The notes below the pieces were generated by a model. It was not told the DNA's origin, did no database searches, and saw only the letters and a list, made by a program, of their open reading frames with translations. The translations under genes and the position numbers were made by a program. A stretch of 64,000 nt of DNA. Source: Bradyrhizobium sp. 138 (lineage in GTDB: Bacteria > Pseudomonadota > Alphaproteobacteria > Rhizobiales > Xanthobacteraceae). Positions 1-9,120 of the stretch are shown here, in pieces (position 1 is the stretch's first letter; each line of letters begins with the position of its first letter). Where the stretch lies: NCBI RefSeq assembly GCF_023074075.1, contig NZ_JADPKT010000022.1, positions 310,001 to 374,000 on the forward strand, in the 5' to 3' direction.

Positions 1-974
1 AGCGTCATATAGATGTTGGTGCCGTCGAGATTGAACGAATAGCCCGTGGGCACAACGAGACCGACCACCGACTTCGAGCAGCCGAGTCGCTCCAGCTTCT
101 CCATCAAGGACGGCAACGCGCTCTCCGAGGACGAGGTGCCAAGCACGATCAGCAGCTCGTCCTTGATGTAGGACAGGAACTTGAAGATCGAGAAGCCGGC
201 CAGGCGCGCGATGAGGCCGAGCACGACGAACACGAACAGCGCGGCCGTCACGTAGAAGGTCGCGATCAACCCGATCAGATTGAGGATCGCACCGGTCCCG
301 AACTTGCCGATGGTGTAGGCCATCGCGCCGAACGCACCGATCGGCGCCGCGCGCATCACGATCGAGATGACGCCGAACACCGCATGCGCGGCATCGTCGA
401 TGAAGCTGCGGATAGTGTGGCCGCGCTCGCCTAGGCTCATGACGGCGAAGCCGAACAGCACCGAGAACAGCAGCACCTGCAGGATCTCGCCTTGCGCGAA
501 GGCGCCGACCACGGTGTCGGGAATGATGTGCAGCACGAAGTCGACGGACTTCTGCGCCTTGGCCTGGTCTGCAAACTTGGAAACCGCCTCCGCACTTGCC
601 GCCGCATTGCCGAAGCCGGAGCCCGGCTTGACCAGATTGCCGACGACGAGACCGATCACCAGGGCGAAGGTTGAGACGACCTCGAAATAGACCAGCGCCT
701 TGACGCCGATGCGGCCGACCTTTTTGGCGTCCTGGATGTGGGCGATGCCGGAGACGACGGTGCAGAAGATGATCGGGGCGATCACCATCTTGATCAGCTT
801 GATGAAGCCGTCGCCGAGCGCCTTGATCCATTCGTTGGTGGCGAATTGTGGCCACAGCCAGCCGACGATGGCGCCGAGCACGATGGCGATCAGCACCTGG
901 ACGTAGAGAACCTTGTACCACGGCTTGGCGGCGGGCGGCGCGATCGGCGCCTCCGCCATCGTTGTCGTCGTCAT
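1..974 (-). CDS. dctA: C4-dicarboxylate/H+ symporter DctA (N-terminal part; runs off the window)
   Basis: About 324 codons of a dicarboxylate/amino acid:cation symporter (DAACS family), an inner-membrane carrier for succinate, fumarate and malate. The ATG at 974 is preceded by GGGGAG. The reading frame shows the family's hydrophobic helices, a serine-rich re-entrant loop motif ([16 protein letters not shown]) and, at the window edge, the conserved [14 protein letters not shown] signature. The C-terminal third lies outside the window. In rhizobia DctA feeds bacteroids; the dctBD sensor pair usually found beside it is not visible here. An internal ATG five codons in is an alternative start. Confidence 0.95.
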   Translation of the reverse strand, partial: MTTTTMAEAPIAPPAAKPWYKVLYVQVLIAIVLGAIVGWLWPQFATNEWIKALGDGFIKLIKMVIAPIIFCTVVSGIAHIQDAKKVGRIGVKALVYFEVVSTFALVIGLVVGNLVKPGSGFGNAAASAEAVSKFADQAKAQKSVDFVLHIIPDTVVGAFAQGEILQVLLFSVLFGFAVMSLGERGHTIRSFIDDAAHAVFGVISIVMRAAPIGAFGAMAYTIGKFGTGAILNLIGLIATFYVTAALFVFVVLGLIARLAGFSIFKFLSYIKDELLIVLGTSSSESALPSLMEKLERLGCSKSVVGLVVPTGYSFNLDGTNIYMT

Positions 975-1058
975 CGTTTCACTCCCCTCAAGACGCTGGG
1001 CCAGCCAAGATCAACTTGGCCGGCCCTGTCAATTGGAACCGCTCGGTTCTTGCCTGTT

Positions 1059-1673
1059 TTACTTTCGGCGTTCGATCAGCCTGCGCGCGGCTGGCATCAG
1101 CGTCGCGCCAAGTGCGTTCTTGACCAACGAAGCCGCAACGAACGGCACGATGCCGACCTGCCAGGATTTCGCAACGCCCAGCCCGAGGCCAAACGCCAGC
1201 CAGCCGAAGCCGGCGGCCAGAATGATGATATGGCCAACAGCCATTGCTGCAAACAACAGCGCCATGCTGCGATCCCAGCCGCGCTCGGCGAGCCAGCCGG
1301 TCACGAAAGCCGCCGCAATGAAACCGAACAGATACCCCGCGGTCGGGCCGAACAGCGGTGCAATGCCACCCACCGGTCCGGCAAACACCGGCGCCCCAAA
1401 CGCGCCTTCGGCGAGGTAGGCGATCATGGTTGCGCTGCCAAGACGCCAGCCATAGGCAGCACCGATCATCAGCACCACCAGCGTCTGCAACGTCATCGGG
1501 ACATAGGGCAGCGGCAGGCTGACCTTGGCTGATAGCGCCATCAATGCGGTGCCGAGCGCGATCAGCACGACGGCGCGCACTGCGCCAACGGTTTCACCCG
1601 GCCGGGTCGGCCACATCAAAGCGGCGAGAGAAAAATGCGGCGTGGCCGCGGTCGGGGCAGATCGGTCAGGCAA
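1059..1673 (-). CDS. bioY: BioY biotin transporter (ECF S component)
   Basis: A 204-residue, strongly hydrophobic protein with about six membrane segments. It has the BioY motifs LPLPYVPMTLQTL and GPTAGYLFGF, so it probably binds and imports biotin in the inner membrane. No ECF ATPase or T component is adjacent; solitary BioY proteins are known to work in some proteobacteria. The start is a TTG at 1673, chosen because GGAG lies six bases upstream; an internal ATG at 1616 would remove the hydrophilic head. It lies 32 bp downstream of the aminotransferase gene on the same strand and is probably cotranscribed with it. Biotin-dependent accB/accC lie about 6 kb away. Confidence 0.9.
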   Translation of the reverse strand: MPDRSAPTAATPHFSLAALMWPTRPGETVGAVRAVVLIALGTALMALSAKVSLPLPYVPMTLQTLVVLMIGAAYGWRLGSATMIAYLAEGAFGAPVFAGPVGGIAPLFGPTAGYLFGFIAAAFVTGWLAERGWDRSMALLFAAMAVGHIIILAAGFGWLAFGLGLGVAKSWQVGIVPFVAASLVKNALGATLMPAARRLIERRK

Positions 1674-1705
1674 GATGAACTCCGGAAGTGGTCGAAAACT
1701 GGCGG

Positions 1706-2893
1706 CTATTTAAGCCAGTGAGCGATCCGGTCAACTGCCTCGCGCATCTCCGCGGGCGAGCGCGCATAGGAAAGACGAATGAACGAGCTGCCGTGAACGG
1801 GATCGAAATCGAGGCCGGGCGTTGCCGCAACGCCTGCCTGCTCCAGCATCTGCTTGGCGAACTCGAAACTGTCGGAGGTGAAGTCCGAGACGTCGGCATA
1901 GAGATAAAACGCACCATCAGCCGGCAGGAACTTGGCCAGGCCAGCTTTCGGCAATCCCTCGATCAAGATCCGCCGGTTTTCCTGATAGCCGTGCTTGATC
2001 GCCTCCATCTCGGCGGCGCCGTCGAAGGCCGCCTCTGCCGCGATCTGCGACAGCGCCGGCACCGAGATCGACAGGTTCTGCTGCAGCCGCTCGATCGGCC
2101 GCACCAGGATTTCGGGTACGACCATCCAGCCGACGCGCCAGCCCGTCATGCAAAAATACTTCGAGAACGAGTTGATCACGAGTGCATGCTCGGAGAGCGC
2201 GGCGGCGGTGACGGCCGGAAACGCATAGTCGAGCCCGTGATAGATCTCGTCCGAGATGAAGCGGATGCCCGCGTCTTCGGCCGCCGCAATCAGGCCAGCG
2301 AGCGCTTCGCGGGACATCATCGTCCCCGTTGGATTGGCGGGGCTGCCGACCAGCACGCCCTTCAACGGCGCCTTGCGATGGGCCGCGAGCAGCGCCTCGC
2401 CGGTGAGCGCATGGCGCGTCTCGTTCGTGGTCTCGATCAGCACCGGCTCGCAACCGAGCGCGGTGAGGATATGGCGATAAGGCGGATAGCCCGGCACCGT
2501 CACGGCAACGCGGTCGCCCGGCTCGAACATCGACAGGAAAGCCAAGATGAACCCGCCGGAGGAGCCGGTGGTCACAACGATCCGCTCGGGGCTGACGTCG
2601 CAGCCATAGGCATCGCGATAATGCCGTGCGATGCGCTGGCGCAGACCGGGGATGCCGAGCGCGGAGGTATAATCGATCCGCCCGGCCTCGAGCGCCGCAT
2701 GGGCGGCCGCAATCGCGGTCTTGGGCGCGCCGGCCGCGGGCTGGCCGACCTCCACGTGGATGACATGGCCGCCAGCGGCCTCGATTCGGGCCGCCGCGGC
2801 CATGACGTCCATCACCATGAACGGGGGAACGTCGCTCCGGCGCGAGGGCTCGAGCCACTGCCCCAACCGGTTTCTCAATGTCGCATCGTGCAT
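1706..2893 (-). CDS. PLP-dependent aminotransferase, class I/II
   Basis: A 395-residue fold-type I aminotransferase. Landmarks in order: VEVGQPAAGAP near the N-terminus, the cofactor-phosphate region TTGSSGGFILAF, SPANPTGTMMS, SDEIYHGLDY with the Asp that pairs with the pyridine nitrogen, and SFSKYFCMTGWRVGW with the lysine that forms the internal aldimine. The C-terminal SFIRLSYARS supplies the substrate-carboxylate arginine. The substrate cannot be told from sequence; aspartate- or alanine-type activity is likely. It is upstream of bioY in one probable transcript and divergent from the M48 protease gene. Confidence 0.9.
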   Translation of the reverse strand: MHDATLRNRLGQWLEPSRRSDVPPFMVMDVMAAAARIEAAGGHVIHVEVGQPAAGAPKTAIAAAHAALEAGRIDYTSALGIPGLRQRIARHYRDAYGCDVSPERIVVTTGSSGGFILAFLSMFEPGDRVAVTVPGYPPYRHILTALGCEPVLIETTNETRHALTGEALLAAHRKAPLKGVLVGSPANPTGTMMSREALAGLIAAAEDAGIRFISDEIYHGLDYAFPAVTAAALSEHALVINSFSKYFCMTGWRVGWMVVPEILVRPIERLQQNLSISVPALSQIAAEAAFDGAAEMEAIKHGYQENRRILIEGLPKAGLAKFLPADGAFYLYADVSDFTSDSFEFAKQMLEQAGVAATPGLDFDPVHGSSFIRLSYARSPAEMREAVDRIAHWLK

Positions 2894-3085
2894 CGATTTC
2901 TGCTATTTCGCTGGCGGACCGGCCCGTCCGGTCGGGAAACGGGGCGCTTGCGCCCCAGACTGGCCGCATTGTGCGGCGCATAAGGGGAACGGCCCGCAAG
3001 GGCATATCGCGTATCCGGTCCGCCGCCAATCGCCAAAACCAATCACGAAACTGCTTGATCAAGACCGTTTGACCCAGACCGCCTG

Positions 3086-4486
3086 ATGTTGCTCCAGATC
3101 GTATTGCGCAAAAAGGCCTCCGCCCTCACCGCCCTCGTCACGGCCGCGGCGATCGCGCTGACGCCGTTCTCGGCCGCGCATGCGCAAGCCAAGGGGCCGC
3201 CGGTCCTGCGCGACACCGAGACCGAGCAGCTGCTGCGCGAATACACCCGCCCGATCCTGCGCGTCGCCGGTCTGGAGAAGCACAACATCCAGATGGTGAT
3301 CATCAACGACGGCTCGTTCAACGCGTTCGTCGCCGACGGCCGCCGCATCTTCGTCAATTACGGCGCGATCCTGCAATCGGAGACGCCGAACCAGATCATC
3401 GGCGTGCTCGCGCACGAGACCGGGCATCTGGCCGGCGGCCATCTCTCCAAGCTGCGCGAGCAGCTCGCCGCGGCGCAGACCCAGATGATCATCGCGATGC
3501 TGCTCGGCGTCGGCGCGATCGCCGCGGGCAGCACCCAGCGCAGCAGCGCTGGCAACAACGGCCTCGCCAATGCGGGCGCCGCCGCGATCGCCGCTCCGCA
3601 GGAGGTGATCCGCCGCACGCTGCTGTCCTACCAGCGCCAGCAGGAGGAGAATGCCGATCGCGCCGGCGTAAAATTCCTGTCCGCGACCCAGCAATCGCCG
3701 AAGGGCATGTACGAGACCTTCAAGCGCTTCACCAGCGAGAGCCTGTTCGCCGCGCGCGGCGCCGATCCCTATCTGCAGTCGCATCCGATGCCGGCCGAGC
3801 GCGTCGCCGCGCTCCAGGAGTTCGCAAGCTCCAGCCCCTTCTGGAACAAGAAGGACGATCCCGCGCTCCAGCTCCGCCATGACATGGTACGCGCCAAGAT
3901 CTCCGCCTTCATGGAGCGGCCGGAGACGGTGTACCGCCGCTATCCCCTGTCGAACGACAGCCTGCCGGCGCGCTATGCCCGCGCCATCAGCACCTATCTG
4001 CACGGGGATCTGCGCAGCGCGCTCACGCAGATCGACGCGCTGATCCAGGTCCAGCCGAACAACCCGTACTTCTACGAGGTGCGCGGCCAGGCCCTGCTGG
4101 AAAGCGGCAAACCGGCCGAGGCGATCCCGGCCCTGCGCAAGGCGGCGCAGCTTTTGAACAATTCGCCCCTCATCGAGATGTTACTTGGGCAGGCTCTGGT
4201 TGGAACCGATAATAAGGCCTACACCGACGACGCCGTTCGGATTCTCCGCGCTGCGGTGGCGCGAGAGCCCGAGGCGGCGCTCGGCTATACCCAGCTCGCG
4301 ATGGCCTATGGCCGGAAGGGCGAATATGCCGAGGCAGATCTCGCCTCGGCCCAGGCCGCCTATCTGCGCGGCGACAACAAGACCGCCCGCGAGCTTGCCA
4401 CGCGCGCGAAAACCCGTTTCGCCGTCGGCACGCCCGGATGGGTCAAGGCCGACGACATCGTGGCGGCGAAGCCGCCGCGCAATTGA
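3086..4486 (+). CDS. exported M48 family metalloprotease with TPR repeats (BepA-like)
   Basis: A 466-residue protein with a cleavable signal peptide (about residues 1-35, ending AHAQA). The zinc site HETGH is at residues 110-114, and the glutamate ligand is expected in QQEENADRAG around residues 187-188. The second half (about 290-460) is alpha-helical and reads as tetratricopeptide repeats, for example PNNPYFYEVRGQALLESGKP. This architecture matches BepA/YfgC, a periplasmic protease and chaperone in outer-membrane protein assembly. The gene sits just upstream of a DsbA-like gene, which suggests an envelope-quality-control pair. Confidence 0.92.
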   Translation: MLLQIVLRKKASALTALVTAAAIALTPFSAAHAQAKGPPVLRDTETEQLLREYTRPILRVAGLEKHNIQMVIINDGSFNAFVADGRRIFVNYGAILQSETPNQIIGVLAHETGHLAGGHLSKLREQLAAAQTQMIIAMLLGVGAIAAGSTQRSSAGNNGLANAGAAAIAAPQEVIRRTLLSYQRQQEENADRAGVKFLSATQQSPKGMYETFKRFTSESLFAARGADPYLQSHPMPAERVAALQEFASSSPFWNKKDDPALQLRHDMVRAKISAFMERPETVYRRYPLSNDSLPARYARAISTYLHGDLRSALTQIDALIQVQPNNPYFYEVRGQALLESGKPAEAIPALRKAAQLLNNSPLIEMLLGQALVGTDNKAYTDDAVRILRAAVAREPEAALGYTQLAMAYGRKGEYAEADLASAQAAYLRGDNKTARELATRAKTRFAVGTPGWVKADDIVAAKPPRN

Positions 4487-4582
4487 CGAGAACGACGCCT
4501 GACACACCACGACGTCACGACACCGAGCTTTGAGTCCGCCGGGACGTATCCCAAAACCTGCTTTGGATAAGAGGATTTGCCT

Positions 4583-5350
4583 ATGCCTTCGCTGCGCCTG
4601 CTTGCTCCTGCGTTGTTTGCGCTCGCTTTGTTCGGCGCAGCCGCGCCCGCGTCGGCCGACAGTTTCTCCGATAAACAGCGCACCGACATCGAGGCCATCA
4701 TCAAGAACTATCTCGTCAGCCATCCCGAGGTGCTCGAGGAGGCCATGGCCGAGCTCAGCAAGCGCCAGGCCGCAGCCGAGACCCAGAAGCACGAAGCCAG
4801 CGTCGCGCAGAATGCGGACGCGATCTTCAACTCCCCGCGCCAGGTCGTGCTCGGCAACAAGGACGGCGACGTCACCTTCGTCGAGTTCTTCGACTACAAT
4901 TGCGGCTACTGCAAGCGCGCGATGGACGACATGCTTACGCTCATGAAGAGCGATCCGAAGCTGAAGGTCGTTCTGAAGGAGTTTCCGGTGCTGAGCCAAG
5001 GCTCGGTGGAAGCAGCCCAGGTCGCGGTCGCCGTGCGCATGCAGGATCCCTCCGGCAAGAAATATCTCGACTTCCACCAGAAGCTGCTCACTGGCCGCGG
5101 TGCCGCCGACAAGGCGCGCGCGCTTCAAGCAGCCAAGGAAGCCGGTCTCGACACCGCGAAGATCGAGAAGGACATCGCCAGCCCCGAGGTGCGCGCCACC
5201 ATCGAGGAGAACTTCAAGCTCGCCGAAGCGATGGGCATGAACGGCACGCCGAGCTACGTCATCGGCAAGCAGATCGTGATCGGCGCCGTCGGCGTCGAAA
5301 GCCTCAAGGAAAAGATCGGCATCGCCCGCTGCGGCAAGGCAACCTGCTGA
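4583..5350 (+). CDS. DsbA family thiol:disulfide oxidoreductase
   Basis: A 255-residue periplasmic protein: signal peptide (about 1-24), a helical N-terminal extension (Com1/ScsC-like), then a thioredoxin fold with the active site CGYC at residues 107-110 and a conserved GTPSYVIG cis-proline loop. It probably oxidises or isomerises cysteines of exported proteins. I chose the ATG at 4583 because GAGGA (4571-4575) is seven bases upstream; a TTG two codons earlier is too close to that ribosome site. A strong terminator follows. Confidence 0.92.
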   Translation: MPSLRLLAPALFALALFGAAAPASADSFSDKQRTDIEAIIKNYLVSHPEVLEEAMAELSKRQAAAETQKHEASVAQNADAIFNSPRQVVLGNKDGDVTFVEFFDYNCGYCKRAMDDMLTLMKSDPKLKVVLKEFPVLSQGSVEAAQVAVAVRMQDPSGKKYLDFHQKLLTGRGAADKARALQAAKEAGLDTAKIEKDIASPEVRATIEENFKLAEAMGMNGTPSYVIGKQIVIGAVGVESLKEKIGIARCGKATC

Positions 5351-5370
5351 TCGATACGACATTGCGTTGA

Positions 5371-5399
5371 AAAGGCCGGCTCACCGCCGGCTTTTTTTT
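5371..5399 (+). terminator. rho-independent terminator after the DsbA-like gene
   Basis: Inverted repeat GCCGGC (5375-5380) and GCCGGC (5386-5391) with a five-base loop, followed directly by eight T residues. Confidence 0.9.
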
Positions 5400-5563
5400 G
5401 CGCGGTTCGACGGTCGCAGTTTGTCGCGCTCCGGGCGCGACCGTTCATCCGGCGTTCAACAAACAAAGCCTGTCGGAACCTCGTGAATTCGGAACGACTG
5501 CGCTCTCCTTTCGTTGTTGGCGCGGGCAATGACGCAAAGAAAATCACCTGAGGAGAGGTTCAA

Positions 5564-6349
5564 ATGACTAATCGCTTTTTGGTCTCGGTTGCAGCTTTGG
5601 CGCTGATCACCGGCACCGGTTTCGCCAACGCGCAAGGAACCGGAACCAAGGACTACGGCAGTGGCCAGCAGACCCAGCACAGCACGCAGCCTTCTGGCGA
5701 GCGCAGCGGTTCCATGGGCAAGCAAGAGTCCATGGACAAGCAAGACAAGGGAACGGTCGGTCAGGCCGGCGGCATGAAGGATCAGCCGGCTGCTCATGAC
5801 AAGTCAACTCAGTCCGACAAGATGAACAAGGACCAGCCGGGTGCGACGCGTGAGAAGTCGACGCAGTCGGAGAAGTCATCGACGGTCGGCCAGAGCCCGC
5901 GGAGCGACGAGAAGTCCAAGGGTAGCATGAGCAAGGAAACCGAGACCAAGGGCAGCAAGGACATGAAGGCCCAAGGTCAGGAAGACCGCAGCGGCATGAA
6001 CGCGCCGGGCCACCAGGGTTCGCAAAGCCAGACCCAGACCCAGACCGGGACCGAGCGGTCGCAGACGACGACCGGCCAGGCTGGCGCGGCCGCCAAGCTC
6101 TCGACCGAGCAGCGCACGCAGATCACCTCGGTGATCCGCGAGGAGAAGGTGGCGCCCGTGACCAATGTGAACTTCAACATCTCGGTCGGCACCCGCATTC
6201 CGCGCGAGGGCATTTCGTTGCACGCCCTGCCGTCCCGGGTCGTGACCATCTATCCGGAGTGGCGGACCTATAAGTACGTTCTCGTCCGCGAGCAGATCGT
6301 GATCATCGATCCGGACACCTACGAGATCGTGGCGGTCCTGAACGTCTAA
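5564..6349 (+). CDS. exported DUF1236 domain protein
   Basis: A 261-residue protein: signal peptide (about 1-24, ending FANAQG), a long low-complexity middle (25-185) rich in Lys, Ser, Gln, Gly and Asp with recurring KSTQSDK/KSTQSEK units, and a C-terminal DUF1236 domain (about 195-261; VTIYPEWRTYKY and IVIIDPDTYEIV are typical). DUF1236 proteins are common in Bradyrhizobium; their function is not known. The charged, unstructured middle suggests a periplasmic or surface role. AGGAGAGG precedes the ATG. Confidence 0.88.
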   Translation: MTNRFLVSVAALALITGTGFANAQGTGTKDYGSGQQTQHSTQPSGERSGSMGKQESMDKQDKGTVGQAGGMKDQPAAHDKSTQSDKMNKDQPGATREKSTQSEKSSTVGQSPRSDEKSKGSMSKETETKGSKDMKAQGQEDRSGMNAPGHQGSQSQTQTQTGTERSQTTTGQAGAAAKLSTEQRTQITSVIREEKVAPVTNVNFNISVGTRIPREGISLHALPSRVVTIYPEWRTYKYVLVREQIVIIDPDTYEIVAVLNV

Positions 6350-6371
6350 GGCCGGATCACGGGTTAGCCTT

Positions 6372-6400
6372 GGGGGCGGGCAGCAATGCCCGCCCCCTTT
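6372..6400 (+). terminator. rho-independent terminator after the DUF1236 gene
   Basis: GC-rich 11-bp stem (6372-6382 with 6387-6397), GCAA tetraloop, then TTT; placed 22 bases after the stop codon at 6349. Confidence 0.85.
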
Positions 6401-6577
6401 GCGGTTGGCCGGCAGCCATGCTTCGGACTGGTTAACAAGCGATTTCCGTGGTTTCCACACAGGTTTTTGCGCACTGGATGAGGTCCTTGAACCCCTCCGG
6501 GAGGCCGTCAAGGCTTCCCCTCAAGCGCTTTGTTACCTATAACCCCCGCCACGCCGAGCACCTCTTCCGGGATTGGA

Positions 6578-7045
6578 ATGGCAGAACCTGCAACCGACAC
6601 GATCCTCGTTCTGAACGGGCCGAACCTCAACATGTTGGGGACGCGCGAGCCGGAAAAGTATGGCCATGCGACGCTGGCCGACGTCGAGGCGTTGTGCCGG
6701 GAGACGGCGGCGACGTTCGGTCTCAAGGCCGATTGCCGCCAGTCCAACCGCGAGGGTGAGCTGATCGACTTCATCCATGAGGCGCATGCGCGCAAGATGA
6801 AGGGCATCATCATCAATGCCGGCGGCTATTCGCACACTTCGATCGCGCTACACGACGCGCTGCTGGCGGTGCAGATCCCGACGGTCGAAGTGCATGTGAC
6901 CAACATCCACGCCCGCGAGAGCTTTCGTCACCACTCCTACACCGCGCGCGCGGCCTTCGCCTCGCTTTGCGGTTTCGGCATCGAGGGCTACCGCCTCGCC
7001 ATCCAGGGCCTTGCCGCCAAGCTTGCCATCAGGCCCAAAGCCTGA
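6578..7045 (+). CDS. aroQ: type II 3-dehydroquinate dehydratase
   Basis: A 155-residue enzyme of the shikimate pathway (3-dehydroquinate to 3-dehydroshikimate; cytosolic dodecamer in the family). Signatures: [17 protein letters not shown] near the N-terminus, [24 protein letters not shown] and the catalytic-loop histidine block [17 protein letters not shown]. Length matches the family. I place the start at the ATG at 6578 because homology begins there. It is followed after 37 bp by accB. Confidence 0.96.
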   Translation: MAEPATDTILVLNGPNLNMLGTREPEKYGHATLADVEALCRETAATFGLKADCRQSNREGELIDFIHEAHARKMKGIIINAGGYSHTSIALHDALLAVQIPTVEVHVTNIHARESFRHHSYTARAAFASLCGFGIEGYRLAIQGLAAKLAIRPKA

Positions 7046-7082
7046 AGCTCCCTCATCAAACAGAACATTCGGATCAAAGAAC

Positions 7083-7574
7083 ATGGCGCGCCAGCCAGAC
7101 GACAAAGCAGCCGCAAAGTTTTCCAGTGAGGATTCCGCGCTCGTCCGCGAGCTCGCACTTCTGCTCGATGAGACCAGTCTCACCGAGATCGAGATCGAAC
7201 GCGCCGGCCTGCGCCTGCGCGTCGCCCGCAACATCAGTGTTGCTGCGACCATGCCGATGCCGATGGCGGCTGCGCCCGCCGCCCTGCCGGTCGCCTCCGC
7301 CGCGCCTGCCGTCGCCGCCGGCCCGGACCTGTCGAAGCATCCTGGCGCGGTCAGCTCGCCGATGGTCGGCACCGCCTATTGGTCGCCGGAGCCGGGCGCC
7401 AAGCCGTTCATCGAGGTCGGCAGCAAGGTCTCGGTCGGACAGACGCTGCTGATCATCGAAGCCATGAAGACCATGAACCAGATCCCCTCGCCGCGCGCCG
7501 GCACGGTGACGCAGATCCTGGTCGAGGACGGCCAGCCGGTCGAGTACGGCGAGCCGCTGGTGATTATTGAGTAG
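7083..7574 (+). CDS. accB: acetyl-CoA carboxylase biotin carboxyl carrier protein
   Basis: A 163-residue protein: helical N-terminus, Ala/Pro-rich linker (about 55-85), and a C-terminal biotinyl domain with EAMKTMNQ, where Lys129 is the expected biotinylation site. It carries carboxybiotin between AccC and the carboxyltransferase in fatty-acid synthesis. The ATG at 7083 is used; in-frame upstream codons overlap aroQ and are not family sequence. accC follows 81 bp later, separated by a small palindromic repeat. Confidence 0.96.
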   Translation: MARQPDDKAAAKFSSEDSALVRELALLLDETSLTEIEIERAGLRLRVARNISVAATMPMPMAAAPAALPVASAAPAVAAGPDLSKHPGAVSSPMVGTAYWSPEPGAKPFIEVGSKVSVGQTLLIIEAMKTMNQIPSPRAGTVTQILVEDGQPVEYGEPLVIIE

Positions 7575-7576
7575 GC

Positions 7577-7644
7577 GAATGGGGAGTAGCGAATAGCGAA
7601 TGGCACCCGCCGTCCCTATTCGCCATTCGCCACTCGCCATTCAC
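7577..7644. repeat. palindromic intergenic repeat between accB and accC
   Basis: The spacer holds near-repeats of GCGAATAGCGAATGG and, inverted, CCATTCGCCACTCGCCATTC, able to form one long imperfect hairpin in the mRNA between the two coding regions. It has the look of a dispersed intergenic element rather than a terminator, since no T-run follows. Confidence 0.6.
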
Positions 7645-7655
7645 TGCAGGACATC

Positions 7656-9014
7656 ATGTTCGACAAGATCCTCATAGCCAATCGCGGCGAGATCGCCCTT
7701 CGCATCCTCAGGGCCTGCAAGGAGCTCGGGATCGCGACCGTCGCCGTGCACTCCACCGCCGACGCCGACGCCATGCATGTGCGCCTGTCGGACGAGAGCG
7801 TCTGCATCGGACCGCCGGCATCCAAGGACAGCTATCTCAACGTGCCCGCGCTGCTCGCGGCCTGCGAGATCACCGGCGCCGACGCCGTGCATCCCGGCTA
7901 CGGCTTCCTGTCGGAGAATGCCCGCTTCGCGGAAATCCTGTCCGAGCACAATCTGCACTTCATCGGTCCCAAGGCCGAGCACATCCGTTTGATGGGCGAC
8001 AAGATCGAGGCGAAGAAGACCGCCAAGCGCCTCGGCATCCCCGTGGTGCCCGGCTCCGACGGCGCGGTCGGCCCCGATGACGACGCGTTGGCGATTGCAA
8101 AGAAGATCGGCTTTCCCGTGCTGGTGAAGGCTGCGGCCGGGGGCGGCGGCCGTGGCATGAAGGTCGCCCATAGCGAGGCCGACCTTCAGGTGGCGCTGTC
8201 GACGGCGGCCAATGAGGCCAAATCCGCCTTTGGCGATGCCTCCGTCTACCTCGAAAAATACCTCCAGAAGCCGCGCCATATCGAGATCCAGATCCTCGGC
8301 GACGGCCGCGGCGGCGCGATCCATCTCGGCGAACGCGACTGCTCGCTGCAACGCCGCCACCAGAAGGTCTGGGAGGAAGGCCCCTCGCCTGTCCTTGCCG
8401 CCGCCGCGCGCGCCAAGATTGGCGAGACCTGCGCCAAAGCCATGCGCGAGATGAAATATCTCGGCGTCGGCACCATCGAATTCCTGTTCGAGGACGGCGA
8501 GTTCTATTTCATCGAGATGAACACGCGCATCCAGGTCGAGCATCCCGTCACCGAGAGCATCACCGACATCGACCTCGTGCTGGAGCAGATCCGCATCGCC
8601 GCCGGCGGCGACCTGCCGGCCAAGCAGGACGAAGTCCAGGTCATCGGCCATGCCATCGAGTGCCGCATCAACGCGGAGAATCCGCAGACCTTCCGCCCCT
8701 CGCCCGGCCGGATCCTGCAATACCATCCGCCTGGCGGGCTCGGCGTCCGGATCGATTCCGCCGTCTACCAGGGCTACACGATCCCGCCCTATTACGACTC
8801 GCTGGTCGGCAAGCTGATCGTCCACGGCAAGACTCGCGCCGAGTGCCTGATGCGGCTCCGACGTGCGCTGGACGAGATGGTCGTGGAAGGCATCGAGACC
8901 ACGCTGCCGCTGTTCCGCGCGCTGGTGCGTGAAGACGACATCATCAACGGCGACTACCACATCCACTGGCTGGAGCAGTACTTGGCCGGCAAGGCGGAAC
9001 CCGCGCCGAGATAA
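7656..9014 (+). CDS. accC: acetyl-CoA carboxylase biotin carboxylase subunit
   Basis: A 452-residue ATP-grasp enzyme that carboxylates the biotin of AccB using bicarbonate and ATP. Landmarks: [13 protein letters not shown] at the N-terminus, [15 protein letters not shown], the glycine-rich ATP loop [31 protein letters not shown] with metal-binding acidic residues, and QVEHPVTE. Length matches the family. It is in one probable operon with aroQ and accB. Confidence 0.97.
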   Translation: MFDKILIANRGEIALRILRACKELGIATVAVHSTADADAMHVRLSDESVCIGPPASKDSYLNVPALLAACEITGADAVHPGYGFLSENARFAEILSEHNLHFIGPKAEHIRLMGDKIEAKKTAKRLGIPVVPGSDGAVGPDDDALAIAKKIGFPVLVKAAAGGGGRGMKVAHSEADLQVALSTAANEAKSAFGDASVYLEKYLQKPRHIEIQILGDGRGGAIHLGERDCSLQRRHQKVWEEGPSPVLAAAARAKIGETCAKAMREMKYLGVGTIEFLFEDGEFYFIEMNTRIQVEHPVTESITDIDLVLEQIRIAAGGDLPAKQDEVQVIGHAIECRINAENPQTFRPSPGRILQYHPPGGLGVRIDSAVYQGYTIPPYYDSLVGKLIVHGKTRAECLMRLRRALDEMVVEGIETTLPLFRALVREDDIINGDYHIHWLEQYLAGKAEPAPR

Positions 9015-9120
9015 TCTCGCCCCTTGGTGGAACCCTTTGGCCTCAATCGCGTTCTGGACGGTTGGGGCCAGTTCCAGGGGGGCGTTTTGAATTCCACTGA
9101 CTATAGACCGGTGAACCGTT

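Noticed and set aside
1688..2983. Plus-strand frame opposite the aminotransferase
   Set aside because: Shadow; the minus strand carries the PLP-binding motifs.
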